Positions 27,490 through 35,146 of a DNA stretch of 46,151 nt are shown here, one piece after another. The stretch's first letter is position 1; every line of letters begins with the position of its first letter. The translations under genes and the position numbers were made by a program. The stretch is from Clostridium lacusfryxellense (GTDB lineage: Bacteria; Bacillota; Clostridia; Clostridiales; Clostridiaceae): positions 1 to 46,151 of the forward strand of contig NZ_JAHLEB010000041.1 in assembly GCF_018861735.1 (NCBI RefSeq), given 5' to 3'. Under the pieces are notes generated by a model, which worked only from the letters and a program-made list of their open reading frames with translations, did no database searches and had not been told where the DNA came from.

Positions 27490-27610
27490 AACGCATCCCC
27501 CTTTTACTAGGCAATATAAACTACAGTAATATTTCAAGCCTTAAAATTAGTCAAATAAAAGTTATTTCAAAAAATACGGGTTCAAATCCTCATAATAAAT
27601 TAACGCAATA

Positions 27611-27638
27611 AAAGAACTCGCTTCACAGCGAGTTCTTT
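27611..27638 (-). terminator. Terminator after tRNA-Ser
   Basis: A perfect 12-bp stem (AAAGAACTCGCT and its complement) with a 4-base loop starts 6 bases beyond the tRNA 3' end on the minus strand and finishes in a short T run. Confidence 0.8.
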
Positions 27639-27643
27639 AACTT

Positions 27644-27735
27644 TGGCGGAGAAAGGGGGATTTGAACCCCCGGAACGCGATAAAGCGTTCGCCTGTTTTC
27701 GAGGCAGGTACCATAGGCCACTCGGACATCTCTCC
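27644..27735 (-). tRNA. tRNA-Ser(CGA)
   Basis: This 92-base gene includes an encoded CCA. Acceptor stem GGAGAGA pairs with TTTCTCC, the T-arm contains GGGGGTTCAAATCCCCC, and a long class II variable arm is formed by GAACGC and GCGTTC, as in serine tRNAs. The anticodon loop reads CTCGAAA, giving anticodon CGA for UCG codons. Position 31-39 would be a C-A mismatch next to the loop. A terminator follows at once. Confidence 0.9.
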
Positions 27736-27816
27736 ATATATTAAGTTTCCTATAGTATTATAACATATTTGGATATTTTTTAAAATAACTTTTTATGTAT
27801 TAGATTATATTTGGAT

Positions 27817-28437
27817 TTAATTATTAGTTTTATGTTTTTTATTTCTAACTAATTTAATAAAAAAATACAAAACTATAATTAATATTGTCATATAAGTTAA
27901 GAATTGTCCAAATTGTGTTACTATGGGTACTATACTCTCCCAAGAATCTCCAAACCAATATCCGAGTCCTAGGTATATACAAGTCCAAAACAATTCACCT
28001 AATGCAACAAACAAACTAAATGTCCATAATTTATATTGCGTAATCCCTGCAGCAGCATTCACGAACGGTCCCATAGCCCCCATTATAAATCTAGTAAAAA
28101 AAACCGTGCTTCGTCCATATTTATTTAAATAATTTTCAGCTTTTGATATTTTAGAGTCAAAATATTTCCTTATTTTAATGTGTCTATTTAAAATTTTCCC
28201 ACCAATAATTTTCCACATAATATATGAGATATTGTCTCCAAGCCATGCAAAAAACCATACCTCAAATAAGATAACTACAACATTAAATTCACCTGCATAA
28301 GCAAATGCGCCAGATGCTATGACAACTAAAGATGCCCCTGTTGGTATTCCTATACACTGCAAGACAATTATTATTCCTAAAAACCAAATGTTATAGTTCC
28401 TAAAACATTCTATTAAAAAATCACTAAACTCACTCAT
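27817..28437 (-). CDS. DedA-family membrane protein
   Basis: A 206-residue DedA/SNARE-associated family protein with about five hydrophobic segments. Family signatures are present: GASLVVIASGAFAYAGEFNV in the amphipathic re-entrant region, FFAWLGDNISYIMWKIIGG, and RSTVFFTRFIMGAMGPFVNAAAG with the conserved FxRF-xxGxxxP pattern. DedA proteins are linked to lipid-carrier (undecaprenyl phosphate) or phospholipid flipping and to proton-motive-force maintenance. The start overlaps the preceding gene by 8 bases, so the two are translationally coupled. No metabolic context narrows the substrate. Confidence 0.88.
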   Translation of the reverse strand: MSEFSDFLIECFRNYNIWFLGIIIVLQCIGIPTGASLVVIASGAFAYAGEFNVVVILFEVWFFAWLGDNISYIMWKIIGGKILNRHIKIRKYFDSKISKAENYLNKYGRSTVFFTRFIMGAMGPFVNAAAGITQYKLWTFSLFVALGELFWTCIYLGLGYWFGDSWESIVPIVTQFGQFLTYMTILIIVLYFFIKLVRNKKHKTNN

Positions 28438-28813
28438 TTTTTTTACCTTCTATATTTATATCATTTTCTATATTTTTATCGCTTTCAATTATTTTCTTCA
28501 AATTAATCTTCATCTCATCAGGAGTTTTGTTGTACTTGTCAGCCAAGTCTTTAACATACAAATTTTCATCACCACTACTAGGTGTAATTTCAAGGGTTTT
28601 AAAAATAGCTTCTTCAGCCATATTATACCGCTTTGATAACTTTTTTACGGTTATCCATTTATGAGTACTCATATCTCTTATTTGTCTATTTTCTTTATTG
28701 GGTATATTAATGTTTTTTATTTGGAAATATATTATCGTAGATTGTCTTATTATTATAAATATTGTTATTACAATAAAAATTGATAAAATACTAATTCTTA
28801 CATTCTTTTTCAT
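28430..28813 (-). CDS. Membrane-anchored protein with two short helical repeats
   Basis: A 127-residue protein with one N-terminal membrane anchor (about 7-30). After it come two copies of a helical unit: WITVKKLSKRYNMAEEAIFK and LYVKDLADKYNKTPDEMKIN. Both follow a pattern of the type (T/Y)-V-x-x-L-(A/S)-x-x-Y-(N)-x-x-x-(E/D)-x, and similar units are attached to some Fe-S and membrane proteins of anaerobes. The segment outside the anchor is charged and probably extracytoplasmic. The gene overlaps the DedA start and should be co-translated with it, which suggests a partner or accessory subunit. Specific function unknown. Confidence 0.75.
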   Translation of the reverse strand: MKKNVRISILSIFIVITIFIIIRQSTIIYFQIKNINIPNKENRQIRDMSTHKWITVKKLSKRYNMAEEAIFKTLEITPSSGDENLYVKDLADKYNKTPDEMKINLKKIIESDKNIENDINIEGKKNE

Positions 28814-29013
28814 TAAATCCCCTCACGCTAAAAATATTATATTAATTATATTATAATATACTATGAAAGTATATTCAATAAGTGATCTATTGTACTGTCG
28901 TAGTTACATTAAAAATTTTTTCAATAAATGTTTTATAATTAGACAAAATAAATTGTAACAGTTATAATTATTTATATATAATTAAGTCAAATCCCTATAA
29001 GAGGAGAATTTTT

Positions 29014-31005
29014 TTGCCAAATAAAAAACTACTTGATAATGATGAAGATATTATTAAAAAATGGCGCTTATTCGTGGCTGAAGGTGTTTTAAATAAAAAT
29101 GGACTTAGGAATATTATTTTCCAATCTTGGGAGCGAAGCAAACAATATGGTATTGATCCCTTTAAAAAGGATTTTTTAATTGAACTCACTAAAGATGATT
29201 TAAAAAATAAATATAAAGAATTTATGCCTCTCTTAGCGGCAGCTAAACCTTTTATGCAAACACTGTACAATTTAATACAAAATTCAGATTTTATGATTCG
29301 TTTAACTGATCGAGATGGATATGTGCTAGATCATATTGGAGAAGATAGTTTAATAAAGCAAGATAAATCTCTGGTATTACAAGATGGATATAATATAAAA
29401 GAAGAAGTAATAGGCACTAACGCTATTGGGCTTTCATTAATAACTGGCGAGCCTATACAAGTACTTGGTGGAGAACATTATTTACATAAGTACCATAATT
29501 GGACTTCGTCTGCCTGCCCAATAAAAGATGAAAAAGGTAGTATCTTAGGAGTGTTAAGTATCACAGGCCACTTCGAATTTGTACATCCACACACTTTAGG
29601 TATGGTAATCGCCGCAGCAAATGCCATAGAAAAAGAAATGAAGTTAGAATACTATAATAAAAGGTTAAAAAGAGTTAATGAACAGTTCTATCAAATTACG
29701 GAATCAATTTCTGAAGGCATTATTAGAATAGATAATCAAGGTAATATAACTAGTATGAATAGATTTGCAAGAAAACTTTTAGGGTATAGTGTAAAAGAAA
29801 TTAATAATATGCGTATAAATGACGTCCTATCTACAAATAGCGGTAAGGATATTATCAATGTTTTAAATAAAGGACGCGAGTATCAAGAAGAAGAGTTAGA
29901 TTTCACTACAAAAATGGGTAGAAACAAAACTTGTATAGTTAATGTTACCCCCATTAAGTTTTTTAGTTCAACGGACCTAGGTGGAGTTATAATTACTTTT
30001 AAAGAAAACAAAGTAGTTCTAAATATGATTAATAAAATTGTTGGAGCTAATGCAAGATATACCTTTAGTGACATATTTGGAAAAAGTAAAAGTATAGCCC
30101 ATTCAATTAACCTTGCAACAATTGCAGCTAAGACTGATGATACTATACTACTTCAAGGCGAGAGTGGCACAGGCAAAGAAATGTTTACACAAGCTATTCA
30201 TAATGCTAGTCGTAGAAAAGATAGACCATTTGTATTTTTAAATTGTGGAGCTATTCCTCGAGATCTAGTTTCCAGTGAATTATTTGGATATGTTGAAGGT
30301 GCTTTTACTGGTGCTAAAAGAGGAGGACATCCAGGTAAATTTGAACTTGCAGATGGAGGCACAATATTTCTCGATGAAATAGGAGATATGCCACTTGACG
30401 CTCAGATAAGTTTGCTTAGGGTTTTAGAAGAACGAAACGTTGTAAGGGTTGGAGGTCATGATGTTATACCAATAAATGTTCGAGTTATAGCCGCTACAAA
30501 CAAAGATTTAAAAAAAGAAGTTGACCTAGGAACTTTCAGAAGTGATTTATTTTATAGAATAAATGTTATGCCAATTTATATTGCTTCACTTAGAGAAAGA
30601 AAAGAGGATATCAAGACATTTATTGATTATTATTACGAAAAATTTATAGAAACTAATGATAAAAACATAAACAAAGTAAGTCAGAGCTTTTATGAAGGTA
30701 TGATTAATTATAATTGGCCTGGCAATGTTCGAGAACTCCAAAACGTTATGCAACTCGTATTGAATGTAGCTGAAAATAATAGCATACTTACAAGTAAGAA
30801 TTTACCTAGTTATATAATTTACAAGGAAAATATTGGTGTATTAAGTGATACAAGACAACTCCTAACCTTAGATCAAATCGAAAAAAATGCTATAATGCAA
30901 ACACTTATTGATGTAAATGATAATCTGGCAGCTGCCTCTAGAATATTGGGTATAGGTAGAAGTACTCTTTATAGAAAGATTGAAAAATACAACATCACTA
31001 TATAG
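29014..31005 (+). CDS. AcoR-like sigma-54-dependent transcriptional activator
   Basis: A 663-residue enhancer-binding protein. The N-terminus (IIFQSWERSKQYGIDPF) and GAF region (about 80-205) are of the AcoR type. A PAS domain follows (about 215-330). The AAA+ domain (about 345-580) has Walker A GESGTGKE, the sigma-54 contact loop GAFTGAKRGG and Walker B GTIFLDEIGD. A Fis-type helix-turn-helix ends the protein (AAASRILGIGRSTLYRKIEK). Start is TTG behind GAGGAG. Such proteins bind palindromic upstream sites and open sigma-54 promoters. Three matching palindromes and a sigma-54 promoter directly downstream lead into the Mrp/Mbh operon, its probable target. The signal sensed by GAF/PAS is unknown. 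Confidence 0.92.
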   Translation: MPNKKLLDNDEDIIKKWRLFVAEGVLNKNGLRNIIFQSWERSKQYGIDPFKKDFLIELTKDDLKNKYKEFMPLLAAAKPFMQTLYNLIQNSDFMIRLTDRDGYVLDHIGEDSLIKQDKSLVLQDGYNIKEEVIGTNAIGLSLITGEPIQVLGGEHYLHKYHNWTSSACPIKDEKGSILGVLSITGHFEFVHPHTLGMVIAAANAIEKEMKLEYYNKRLKRVNEQFYQITESISEGIIRIDNQGNITSMNRFARKLLGYSVKEINNMRINDVLSTNSGKDIINVLNKGREYQEEELDFTTKMGRNKTCIVNVTPIKFFSSTDLGGVIITFKENKVVLNMINKIVGANARYTFSDIFGKSKSIAHSINLATIAAKTDDTILLQGESGTGKEMFTQAIHNASRRKDRPFVFLNCGAIPRDLVSSELFGYVEGAFTGAKRGGHPGKFELADGGTIFLDEIGDMPLDAQISLLRVLEERNVVRVGGHDVIPINVRVIAATNKDLKKEVDLGTFRSDLFYRINVMPIYIASLRERKEDIKTFIDYYYEKFIETNDKNINKVSQSFYEGMINYNWPGNVRELQNVMQLVLNVAENNSILTSKNLPSYIIYKENIGVLSDTRQLLTLDQIEKNAIMQTLIDVNDNLAAASRILGIGRSTLYRKIEKYNITI

Positions 31006-31037
31006 TATACGATACTGTTTTATGTAATCACAGACTC

Positions 31038-31116
31038 TGTATCACTACGATACACATGTATCGAAATGATACATGTGGTTGCTGTTGAAAACGATTAAGT
31101 GCATCATTTTGATACA
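31038..31116 (+). promoter_or_regulatory. Three palindromic upstream activator sites, TGTATC-N5-GATACA
   Basis: Copies lie at 31038-31054, 31057-31073 and 31100-31116. The first two have perfect 6-bp arms and the third has one change (TGCATC). Copies two and three have further symmetry outside the core (ACATG/CATGT and AAG/CTT). The array ends about 115 bp upstream of a -24 element, the usual range for enhancer-binding proteins. The AcoR-like protein encoded just upstream has a Fis-type HTH that would bind such dimeric sites. Confidence 0.85.
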
Positions 31117-31172
31117 CTTATGTAAAAACAAATATTTTTATTTTTAATTATTTACGCACAATAAAAAATAAC

Positions 31173-31219
31173 AGGTTGCAAACCGTTGAAATTCAATGGC
31201 TTGTAACCTTATTTTTTTT
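31173..31219 (+). terminator. Terminator of the sigma-54 activator gene
   Basis: An 18-base arm (AGGTTGCAAACCGTTGAA) pairs with its partner at 15 positions around a one-base centre and is followed by TTATTTTTTTT. It sits between the activator sites and the -24/-12 promoter and insulates the antiporter operon from read-through. Confidence 0.75.
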
Positions 31220-31230
31220 CATATAATTTT

Positions 31231-31246
31231 TGGCATGGTTATTGCT
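31231..31246 (+). promoter_or_regulatory. Sigma-54 (-24/-12) promoter of the Mrp/Mbh operon
   Basis: TGGCATGGTTATTGCT matches the sigma-54 consensus (TGGCAC-N5-TTGCW) with one change. The GG and GC pairs are exactly 10 bases apart, and a T precedes the TGG. Transcription would start near 31257, 37 bases before the first gene. No sigma-A promoter of similar quality is seen in this gap. Confidence 0.85.
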
Positions 31247-31293
31247 ATCATATATAATAAAGTAATTTATTAATTTATAGGGGGATTTCTTGA

Positions 31294-31767
31294 ATGTATT
31301 ATTGGATAGTATATGTATATCTGTTATTCTGGATTATTTTATCAGAAAATATAAAAACTGAAACTCTTTTTATCGGCATAATAATATGTTTATTAGTTAG
31401 AGGTTTAAATAAGGATTTAATGAGTAAACATAAACTCTTTAATTATAAAAATATTGCGAGGTGGATATCTTACACACTCGTGCTAATTAAAGAAATAGTG
31501 GTTTCTAATTTGAATGTGGCAAAAATAGTTTTAAGCCCTAAAATGATAATAACACCACAAATAATAACGATTAATACAAAAATAAAATCAAATTTTCATA
31601 AAGCAATTTATGCTAATTCAATAACATTAACTCCTGGAACCTTAACTATTTCAATGGATAACGATAATATTGTTGTACATTGTTTGAAAGAGGAATTTGC
31701 AAAAGAACTACCTAATTCGATCTTTGAGAAAATAATTTTAAAAGTTGAGGAACACATTTATGAATAA
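31294..31767 (+). CDS. mrpE: Cation/proton antiporter subunit MrpE
   Basis: A 157-residue membrane subunit of the MnhE/MrpE family. It has about two to three N-terminal hydrophobic segments and a cytoplasmic domain ending with the family signature ANSITLTPGTLTISM, followed by VVHCLKEEF. MrpE is required for assembly and activity of the multi-subunit sodium(potassium)/proton antiporter. Start ATG follows AGGGGGG. It is the first gene of the operon driven by the sigma-54 promoter. Its end overlaps the start of mrpF. Confidence 0.92.
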   Translation: MYYWIVYVYLLFWIILSENIKTETLFIGIIICLLVRGLNKDLMSKHKLFNYKNIARWISYTLVLIKEIVVSNLNVAKIVLSPKMIITPQIITINTKIKSNFHKAIYANSITLTPGTLTISMDNDNIVVHCLKEEFAKELPNSIFEKIILKVEEHIYE

Positions 31768-32029
31768 AATATTTACTTTTTCTATTTTATTTCTAGCCTG
31801 TACAATTCTTATATGCATGTACAGAGCAATCAAAGGACCATGCGCCGCTGATAGACTAATTGCAATTAATGTCATAGGTACTAAAACTATTGTACTTATT
31901 CTTATAGTCTCATTTTTACTTAATGAAACATATTTTGTTGATGTAGCTATAGTATATGCTTTAATTAGTTTTTTGTCCTCTATTGTAATAGCTAAATTTA
32001 TTGAAAAATCAGGAGGTAAAAATATATGA
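31760..32029 (+). CDS. mrpF: Cation/proton antiporter subunit MrpF
   Basis: An 89-residue, three-segment membrane protein of the MnhF/MrpF family, with the signature IKGPCAADRLIAINVIGTK and the loop ETYFVDVAIVYALISF. The ATG at 31760 lies inside the end of mrpE behind TTGAGGAA; the frame is open further upstream (to 31745) without a ribosome site. The stop overlaps the start of mrpG (ATGA). Confidence 0.93.
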   Translation: MNKIFTFSILFLACTILICMYRAIKGPCAADRLIAINVIGTKTIVLILIVSFLLNETYFVDVAIVYALISFLSSIVIAKFIEKSGGKNI

Positions 32030-32346
32030 AAGATATTATTGTAACTATATTTCTTTTGGGCGGGTTATTCTTTTTCATGGTTGGATCGATAGGTATTATA
32101 CGATTTCCAGACGTGTTTACAAGAGCCCACAGTGCTTCTAAATGTGATACTTTAGGGGCAATTCTATGCCTATCTTCATTAGTAATATTTAAAGGTTTTA
32201 GTATGGTTAGCTTAAAAATTATATTAATTCTTATATTTGTTTGGATTGCGAGTCCAACAGCTACGCACTTAATTGCTAAGGCTGAGTTTACAAGGCAATC
32301 ATCCATCGGGAAAATAAACGGGGTGAAAAAACATGAAGGTCTTTAG
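32026..32346 (+). CDS. mrpG: Cation/proton antiporter subunit MrpG
   Basis: A 106-residue MnhG/MrpG family subunit with three hydrophobic segments and the signature GIIRFPDVFTRAHSASKCDT, typically the most conserved region of MrpG. The ASPTATHLIAKAEF end is also characteristic. It overlaps mrpF by four bases and the next gene by 14 bases, so translation is coupled through the operon. Confidence 0.93.
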   Translation: MKDIIVTIFLLGGLFFFMVGSIGIIRFPDVFTRAHSASKCDTLGAILCLSSLVIFKGFSMVSLKIILILIFVWIASPTATHLIAKAEFTRQSSIGKINGVKKHEGL

Positions 32347-32572
32347 TATAATAATGCTGATATTTTTAATAGGCTCTGCAATATCAGTTTCTACTATAAA
32401 AAGTTTACTTGGTGCAATAATAGTATTTATGGTTTACAGCCTACTAATGACAATTTTATGGCAACAGCTAAATGCTCCAGATTTAGCAATAACAGAAGCC
32501 GCAGTAGGCGCAGGCATCACAACAATTTTATTTATACTTACACTAAAGAGGATTAAAGGAGTAAGAAAATGA
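32333..32572 (+). CDS. MbhD-like subunit (part of canonical MrpA)
   Basis: A 79-residue protein with three hydrophobic segments and the DUF4040/MbhD signature LNAPDLAITEAAVGAGITTI. In aerobic bacteria this region is fused into the C-terminal half of MrpA. In Mbh-type hydrogenases of archaea and related complexes it is a separate subunit, as here. The conserved Glu in ITEAAVG sits in a putative ion pathway. It overlaps both neighbours, including a four-base overlap with the next gene. Confidence 0.85.
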   Translation: MKVFSIIMLIFLIGSAISVSTIKSLLGAIIVFMVYSLLMTILWQQLNAPDLAITEAAVGAGITTILFILTLKRIKGVRK

Positions 32573-33291
32573 AAAAACTTTTATCTATTGGAATTACAAT
32601 AACATTAATTATAATTTTACTTTTAGGAGTTAATGAGTTGCCTAAATTTGGACAATATAATAACCCTGCTAATAATGAAGTTTCTCATTATTATATTGAA
32701 AAAACCCCAGAAGAAACTGGTGCTATGAATATAGTTACAGGTATTATTTTGGATTACCGTGCCTTTGACACTTTTGTTGAAGCAAGTGTATTGTTTACTG
32801 CTTCAATTATAGTCTTGTTACTTTTAAAAAAGGAAAAACCCTCACCAGATACTATTTCTGATGTTACTGTCATTAAAAGTACTATATTAAAAGAAGTAAG
32901 TAAAGTGTTAATACCCTGCATTCAGATTTTTGGCATTTATATAATCTTTTATGGGCATCTAAGCCCAGGAGGTGGATTTGCAGGTGGAACAATTATAGGA
33001 ACAAGTTTTATCTTATATAGAATCGTCTATGGAAAAAAATTTACAGATAAAAAATTACCATACTCAATATTAATAAACTACCTGTGCGGAGCAATTATTT
33101 TTTATGGATTACTAAAAGGATATAGTTTTATAACTGGTGGAAACCATCTTGACATGCCTCAGCCAGGTTTAGGCACAGCAGGTAATATACTAAGTGGTGG
33201 TTTCTTATTACCATTAAACATATTAGTAGGACTTATTGTTGCAATTACTATATACTTTTTTTTCACTTTATTTGACGGAGGAGAAATTTAA
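32569..33291 (+). CDS. mrpB: MbhE-MrpB fusion subunit
   Basis: A 240-residue membrane protein with two family regions. Residues about 1-95 resemble MbhE (the last part of canonical MrpA), with TGAMNIVTGIILDYRAFDTF. Residues about 105-238 are MnhB/MrpB, with the signature FYGHLSPGGGFAGGTIIG and later GGNHLDMPQPG. Joining MbhE to MrpB, while MbhD stays separate, gives a different split of the MrpA C-terminus from that in Bacillus. It overlaps the MbhD-like gene by four bases and is followed 2 bases later by mrpC. Confidence 0.85.
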   Translation: MKKLLSIGITITLIIILLLGVNELPKFGQYNNPANNEVSHYYIEKTPEETGAMNIVTGIILDYRAFDTFVEASVLFTASIIVLLLLKKEKPSPDTISDVTVIKSTILKEVSKVLIPCIQIFGIYIIFYGHLSPGGGFAGGTIIGTSFILYRIVYGKKFTDKKLPYSILINYLCGAIIFYGLLKGYSFITGGNHLDMPQPGLGTAGNILSGGFLLPLNILVGLIVAITIYFFFTLFDGGEI

Positions 33292-33293
33292 TT

Positions 33294-33671
33294 ATGGAAG
33301 GTATAATAAATAATTATTATGAAACTGGCTCAATTATATTATTCGGAATTGGGTTTGCAATACTATTATTGCATAATAATTTAATAAAAAAAATAATTGG
33401 AATGAATATAATGGATACAGCAGTTTTTTTATTTTTTATTGCCAAAGGATATATCATAGGACTCGATGCTCCAATTATTATAGGCGTGCATAAAGGAGTT
33501 CAAGGTTATATCAATCCTGTCCCTTCCGCCCTAATGCTTACTGGTATAGTTGTAGCTGTTAGTACAACAGCATTTGCACTTGCGTTAACAATAAAATTGT
33601 ATGAAGGATACGGTACCATTGAATTAGATGAAATTATGAAAACAAGGGGTGAGTATGATGAGCTTCATTAA
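33294..33671 (+). CDS. mrpC: Cation/proton antiporter subunit MrpC (NuoK-like)
   Basis: A 125-residue, three-segment NuoK/MnhC family protein. The family block VQGYINPVPSALMLTGIVVA leads into AVSTTAFALALTIKLYEGYG. The homologous complex I subunit NuoK carries membrane carboxylates in the proton pathway. Start ATG follows GGAGGAG located at the end of the previous gene. It overlaps the start of mrpD by 14 bases. Confidence 0.9.
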   Translation: MEGIINNYYETGSIILFGIGFAILLLHNNLIKKIIGMNIMDTAVFLFFIAKGYIIGLDAPIIIGVHKGVQGYINPVPSALMLTGIVVAVSTTAFALALTIKLYEGYGTIELDEIMKTRGEYDELH

Positions 33672-35130
33672 AGGTTTTCCACTTATTATTATACTAATAT
33701 TATTTATTACAGCATTTATAATGCCTTTAATAAAAAAAACAAAGATTGTTAAGGGCGTTAGTTTAATATCAATGTCTTTATCAATGATCTTAGCGCTAAT
33801 AAATTTAGTTTTTGTTATTAATAACGGTGAATATTTATATAGAATTGGACATTTTAATGCACCATATGGAATTGAATTTCGTATTGGAATAATTGAGGCT
33901 ATGATGGGTTTACTTTTTTCATTTGTTGCACTTATGATAATTTGGTATTCAGTCTATGTTATAGAAAAGGAAATTAAAGAATCGAAAGTATCTTTATACT
34001 ATTTACTTATAAACATTTTAATAGGTTCCTTATTAGGAGTAGTATATTCTAATGATTTATTTAATTGTTTTGTGTTTATAGAAGTAGGAACCCTAGCATC
34101 CTGTGGCACTATTATCGTTAAAGACAAAAAAGAAAATATAAAAGCAACTTTAAAATATTTAATTATGAGTTGTTTAGGATCAGGCCTTGTTCTCATGGGA
34201 ATTGCTTATTTATATTCAATGACTGGACATTTGAATATAAACTACATCCATAAAGAACTAATTAAAACATACCTTAATTACCCAAATGCAGTACTAATTG
34301 CAATTGTTTTATTCATTATTGGTCTCGGAGTTAAGAGTGCTATGTTTCCACTTCACAACTGGCTTCCGGACGCACATTCAAGTGCACCATCATCTTCAAG
34401 TGCAATTTTATCTTCCTTAGTCCTAAAAGCATTTGTTTTACTTATGATTAAGGTATTATATAGAGTTTTTGGGATTGAAATACTTAATCACTTTTCAGTA
34501 TTAAATATCATCCTTATATTAGGAAGTCTAGGCATGATAATGGGCTCGATTTTTGCTATCTTTCAAAAGAATATAAAACGGGTTATAGCTTATTCTACTG
34601 TGGCGCAAATGGGTTATATATTTTTAGGTATAGGTCTTGGTAGTGATATAGGAGTTTCAATTGCTATATTTCATATTATTGGTCACGCACTAACAAAATC
34701 GGCTCTATTTTTATCAGTTGGTGCAATGATAGAACAAACTGGCCACAAAAGCCTAGATCATCTAAAGGGGATAGGGAAAGAAATGCCCTTTACATTAGGA
34801 TTATTTTCTATTGGTGCTTTATCTATGATAGGAATTCCAATATTGCCTGGATTTATTAGTAAGTGGCACTTATCTTTAGCATCTATATCAGCTGGAAACA
34901 CTATTTTAATTGCAGTAATCTTGATAAGCAGTTTATTAAATGCTGTATATTACTTCCCAATTGTTATAAATGGTTATTTTGGAGAAGACAATTTAAAAGG
35001 TAAAATATATAAATCTAAGAGCAAACCTTTAAAAGAATTGATGCCCGTAATTTTCCTAGTGATTTCTATGATTTCTGTAGGGCTCGCCTCTAGCGGTATT
35101 ATAAATTTAATTAGTCTAGGATTTCAGTAG
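33658..35130 (+). CDS. mrpD: Antiporter-like subunit MrpD (NuoM/N family)
   Basis: A large proton-channel-type subunit with about fourteen hydrophobic segments (490 residues). The family's key charged residues are visible: Glu in NCFVFIEVGTLAS and Lys in GVKSAMFPLHNWLPDAH, with SSAPSSSSAILSSLVLK replacing the usual AP-PVSALLHA. The start could be the GTG at 33649, the ATG at 33655 or the ATG at 33658. The last has the best spacing (8 bases) from AGGGG. It is followed by a second, related subunit 16 bases on. Confidence 0.88.
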   Translation: MSFIKGFPLIIILILFITAFIMPLIKKTKIVKGVSLISMSLSMILALINLVFVINNGEYLYRIGHFNAPYGIEFRIGIIEAMMGLLFSFVALMIIWYSVYVIEKEIKESKVSLYYLLINILIGSLLGVVYSNDLFNCFVFIEVGTLASCGTIIVKDKKENIKATLKYLIMSCLGSGLVLMGIAYLYSMTGHLNINYIHKELIKTYLNYPNAVLIAIVLFIIGLGVKSAMFPLHNWLPDAHSSAPSSSSAILSSLVLKAFVLLMIKVLYRVFGIEILNHFSVLNIILILGSLGMIMGSIFAIFQKNIKRVIAYSTVAQMGYIFLGIGLGSDIGVSIAIFHIIGHALTKSALFLSVGAMIEQTGHKSLDHLKGIGKEMPFTLGLFSIGALSMIGIPILPGFISKWHLSLASISAGNTILIAVILISSLLNAVYYFPIVINGYFGEDNLKGKIYKSKSKPLKELMPVIFLVISMISVGLASSGIINLISLGFQ

Positions 35131-35146
35131 AGGAGGTGCTTATCAA

